From assembly GCA_030594795.1 (NCBI GenBank), contig JAUVEK010000077.1:1-6645 (forward strand): 6,645 bases of DNA, in the 5' to 3' direction. The position numbers and the translations under genes were made by a program. This document shows positions 4,954-6,645 of this stretch, in pieces. Every line of letters begins with the position of its first letter. Position 1 is the stretch's first letter. The notes under the pieces were generated by a model. It saw nothing but the letters and a program-made list of their open reading frames with translations, was not told where the DNA came from and did not search any database. Source of the DNA: Candidatus Nanohalarchaeota archaeon (GTDB lineage: Archaea > EX4484-52 > B79-G9).

Positions 4954-5198
4954 GTTGGTTTTGCTCGATAAGCCCGGAGCTTACTGTTTATAATGTTAGA
5001 GGCTTACAAGCTGCCTCCCATCGCCACTAACCATACTCCCCCAAAAAACCAGATATTTCCTGTATCACCCTCTGCCTTGGCAACATCATTAGAGTCCGCT
5101 TTCCCACGCGCAACCCATGGCTTAAAATCATGACTGTTCTACAAGATATAGATAAACTTCCATTAAAACCAGAATGCTTGCAAGAAGCATAACGCACA
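4954..5198. other. Intergenic region between mutL and the acylphosphatase/heptad gene
   Basis: No convincing gene is seen in these 245 bases. Short structures are present: TAAGC/GCTTA with a five-base loop (4969-4983) and GAGGC/GCCTC with a nine-base loop (4999-5017). The sequence GAG(G)CTTAC occurs twice (4978-4984 region and 4999-5007). A minus-strand frame without a start codon (5138 down to 5004) reads DFKPWVARGKADSNDVAKAE and then a hydrophobic NIWFFGGVWLVAMGG, which may be the relic of a small membrane protein. Confidence 0.4.
5174..5190 (-). terminator. Possible mutL terminator hairpin
   Basis: ATGCTT and AAGCAT form a six-base-pair stem around a five-base loop, starting eight bases after the mutL stop on the minus strand. 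It is followed by TCTGGTTTT, a short T-rich stretch. The stem is AT-rich and the T run is only four long, so termination here is plausible but weak. Confidence 0.33.
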
Positions 5199-6645
5199 TC
5201 ACGTCCTTCCAAACCTTTTCTCTATTTCTTTGAATGTCATCTCTATGATTGTCGGGCGGCCGTGCGGGCATGTGTAAGGGGCATCACAGAGCTCAAGTTC
5301 CTTTAGCAGGTCAAGCATTTGCCTGTCTGTCTGTTTGTCTCCTGCCCTGACAGATGCCTTACATGCAATCATCTTCAAAACAGAGTCTTTTAACTCTTCT
5401 ATCCTGGTTACTTTGCTCTCTTCGATAATATCATCGATTACATCTGCTACTCTCTCATACTGCTTCCCAAGTATAACAGGGATGGCTCTTAGGGAAAAAG
5501 AGTTGTCTGAGTAGGGCTCTATGTCAAAACCTACAGATTTGAGCAATTCTATGCGCTCCTTTAGCACCGAAGCATCTTTCAGCGGAAGATTGAGTATTTT
5601 TGGATTCAGGAGCGACTGGCTTTCTATGGGCAAGCTGCCTTTCGCTTTTTTCAGTTTTTCGTAATTTATGCGCTCGCATGCTGCATGCTGGTCTATAAGA
5701 TACATTGAATCATCTGACTGTGCGATGATATATGTATTGCTGATCTGGCCGATGATGCTCATCTGGGGCAGTTTTCTGAATGTTGTATCTTCTTTTGTTT
5801 CTTTTATCATGGCCTGGCGAGGCGCAAGTTTTGGGGAAAACACATGCGTATCCCTCCTCCGGGCAGGCGCAGGCTTTGTATAGGATACTGGTATTTTTTT
5901 TTGAAATGGCTTTTCTTTTATTTCCGGTATCAGCTCGCTATTCTCAAGAGCAGATTTCACTGCGCTGTAGACTGCTTCATATAGCTCATTTTCTTTTTCT
6001 ATGCGGATTTCTGTTTTTGCCGGATGGACATTGACATCAATTGATCCGGGGTCCATCTCAATTGAGATCACAAAGACCGGGTGGCGCCCGATTTGAAGAA
6101 GAGTATGATACGCATCATATAATGCGCGCGTGATGAGCTGGTTTTTTATATGTCTCCTGTTGACATAGATTGACTGGTTTCTTTTGCCTGCGCGCGTAAG
6201 CGACGGCTTTGATGTATAGCCGCTTACTTTTATCTGCCCTTTTTGGTGTTCGAGTTTCAGCATTTGCTGCGCTACATCTTTCCCGTAGATTGTCGCAATG
6301 TTTCCAAGAAGGTCACTTGTTTTTGGAGACGCCAATAACACCTTCCCATTCGAGACAAGCTTGAAATAAATCGCAGGATGTATCAACGTATAGCTTGTAA
6401 TGACATCAACAATGTTTCCAAGCTCAGTAGATGCGGATTTGAGATATTTCAGGCGCGCAGGCGTATTAAAGAACAAATCACAAACACTTATAACCGTACC
6501 GGACGCCATCCCCACATCATTCACAGTGCGCCCCGAACCTCCTTCAAGCGCAATCCCTGTACCGACACTCGACTCTTCAGTCTTTGTCTTCAGGGAAAAC
6601 CTCGATACAGCCACAATACTTGCAAGCGCTTCCCCGCGAAACCCA
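5199..6645 (-). CDS. mutL: DNA mismatch repair protein MutL, endonuclease type (5' end outside window)
   Basis: MutL couples mismatch recognition by MutS to strand incision and removal. The visible 481 residues begin with GFRGEALASI (6644-6615), the ATP-lid motif of the GHKL ATPase. Next are GTVISVCDLFFNTPARLKYL and the transducer domain with VNRRHIKNQLI and SIDVNVHPAKTEIRI. A variable Pro/Lys linker follows. The C-terminal dimerisation and nuclease domain has DQHAACERINYE (5693-5658), matching the endonuclease motif DQHA(x)2E(x)4E. It also has ACKASVRAGD, CPHGRPT (5270-5250) and the terminal FGR. All nuclease metal-site motifs are intact, so it should nick DNA like Bacillus MutL and eukaryotic PMS2, not like E. 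coli MutL. About the first 90 residues, with the catalytic Glu and the first ATP motifs, lie beyond the right edge. mutS may lie there too (inference). Confidence 0.96.
   Translation of the reverse strand, partial: GFRGEALASIVAVSRFSLKTKTEESSVGTGIALEGGSGRTVNDVGMASGTVISVCDLFFNTPARLKYLKSASTELGNIVDVITSYTLIHPAIYFKLVSNGKVLLASPKTSDLLGNIATIYGKDVAQQMLKLEHQKGQIKVSGYTSKPSLTRAGKRNQSIYVNRRHIKNQLITRALYDAYHTLLQIGRHPVFVISIEMDPGSIDVNVHPAKTEIRIEKENELYEAVYSAVKSALENSELIPEIKEKPFQKKIPVSYTKPAPARRRDTHVFSPKLAPRQAMIKETKEDTTFRKLPQMSIIGQISNTYIIAQSDDSMYLIDQHAACERINYEKLKKAKGSLPIESQSLLNPKILNLPLKDASVLKERIELLKSVGFDIEPYSDNSFSLRAIPVILGKQYERVADVIDDIIEESKVTRIEELKDSVLKMIACKASVRAGDKQTDRQMLDLLKELELCDAPYTCPHGRPTIIEMTFKEIEKRFGRT

Noticed and set aside
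5027..5212. 61-codon minus-strand frame overlapping the mutL stop
   Set aside because: It has no ribosome-binding site, no recognisable motif and poor composition for a gene here. Another frame of the same DNA looks at least as protein-like.

Overview
The window looks archaeal. It carries a run of genes found together only in archaea: rpl39e, rpl31e, tif6 (aIF6), pfdA (prefoldin alpha) and ftsY. Ribosome-binding sites match the archaeal anti-Shine-Dalgarno (GGAGG, GGTGAT), and two isolated genes have TATA boxes 26-28 bases before their start codons. The AT-rich sequence, the short intergenic gaps, the long Lys/Glu tail on L31e, the shifted L39e core and the missing LX gene point towards an uncultivated DPANN-type archaeon (Woesearchaeota/Pacearchaeota-like). 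That placement is inference from sequence style, not a database result.

Layout. Bases 2-169 (+) encode the last 55 residues of glutamine synthetase. Bases 280-690 (+) hold an unrecognised protein of about 136 residues with a leaderless-type TATA box. Bases 662-969 contain a decayed, frameshifted coding-like stretch on the minus strand, followed by an AT-rich promoter region. Bases 1081-4027 (+) form a compact five-gene translation and secretion operon with gaps of 19, 16, 2 and 27 bases. It converges on a minus-strand gene (4096-4917) encoding an acylphosphatase-like domain joined to eight KQD-type heptads. After a 280-base gap with small hairpins, mutL (5199-6645, minus) runs off the right edge.

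How the genes work together. The operon links large-subunit proteins (L39e, L31e) and a 60S/50S anti-association and biogenesis factor (aIF6) with a co-chaperone of nascent proteins (prefoldin) and the SRP receptor FtsY. This is ribosome building followed by folding and membrane targeting of nascent chains. MutL and the acylphosphatase/heptad protein are separate units on the opposite strand.

The observations most worth a second look are a probable non-AUG (AUA) start for rpl39e, the acylphosphatase plus KQDQM-heptad protein, the loss of the LX gene between tif6 and pfdA, and an endonuclease-type MutL in an archaeal context. I see no CRISPR array, insertion sequence, tRNA or rRNA.
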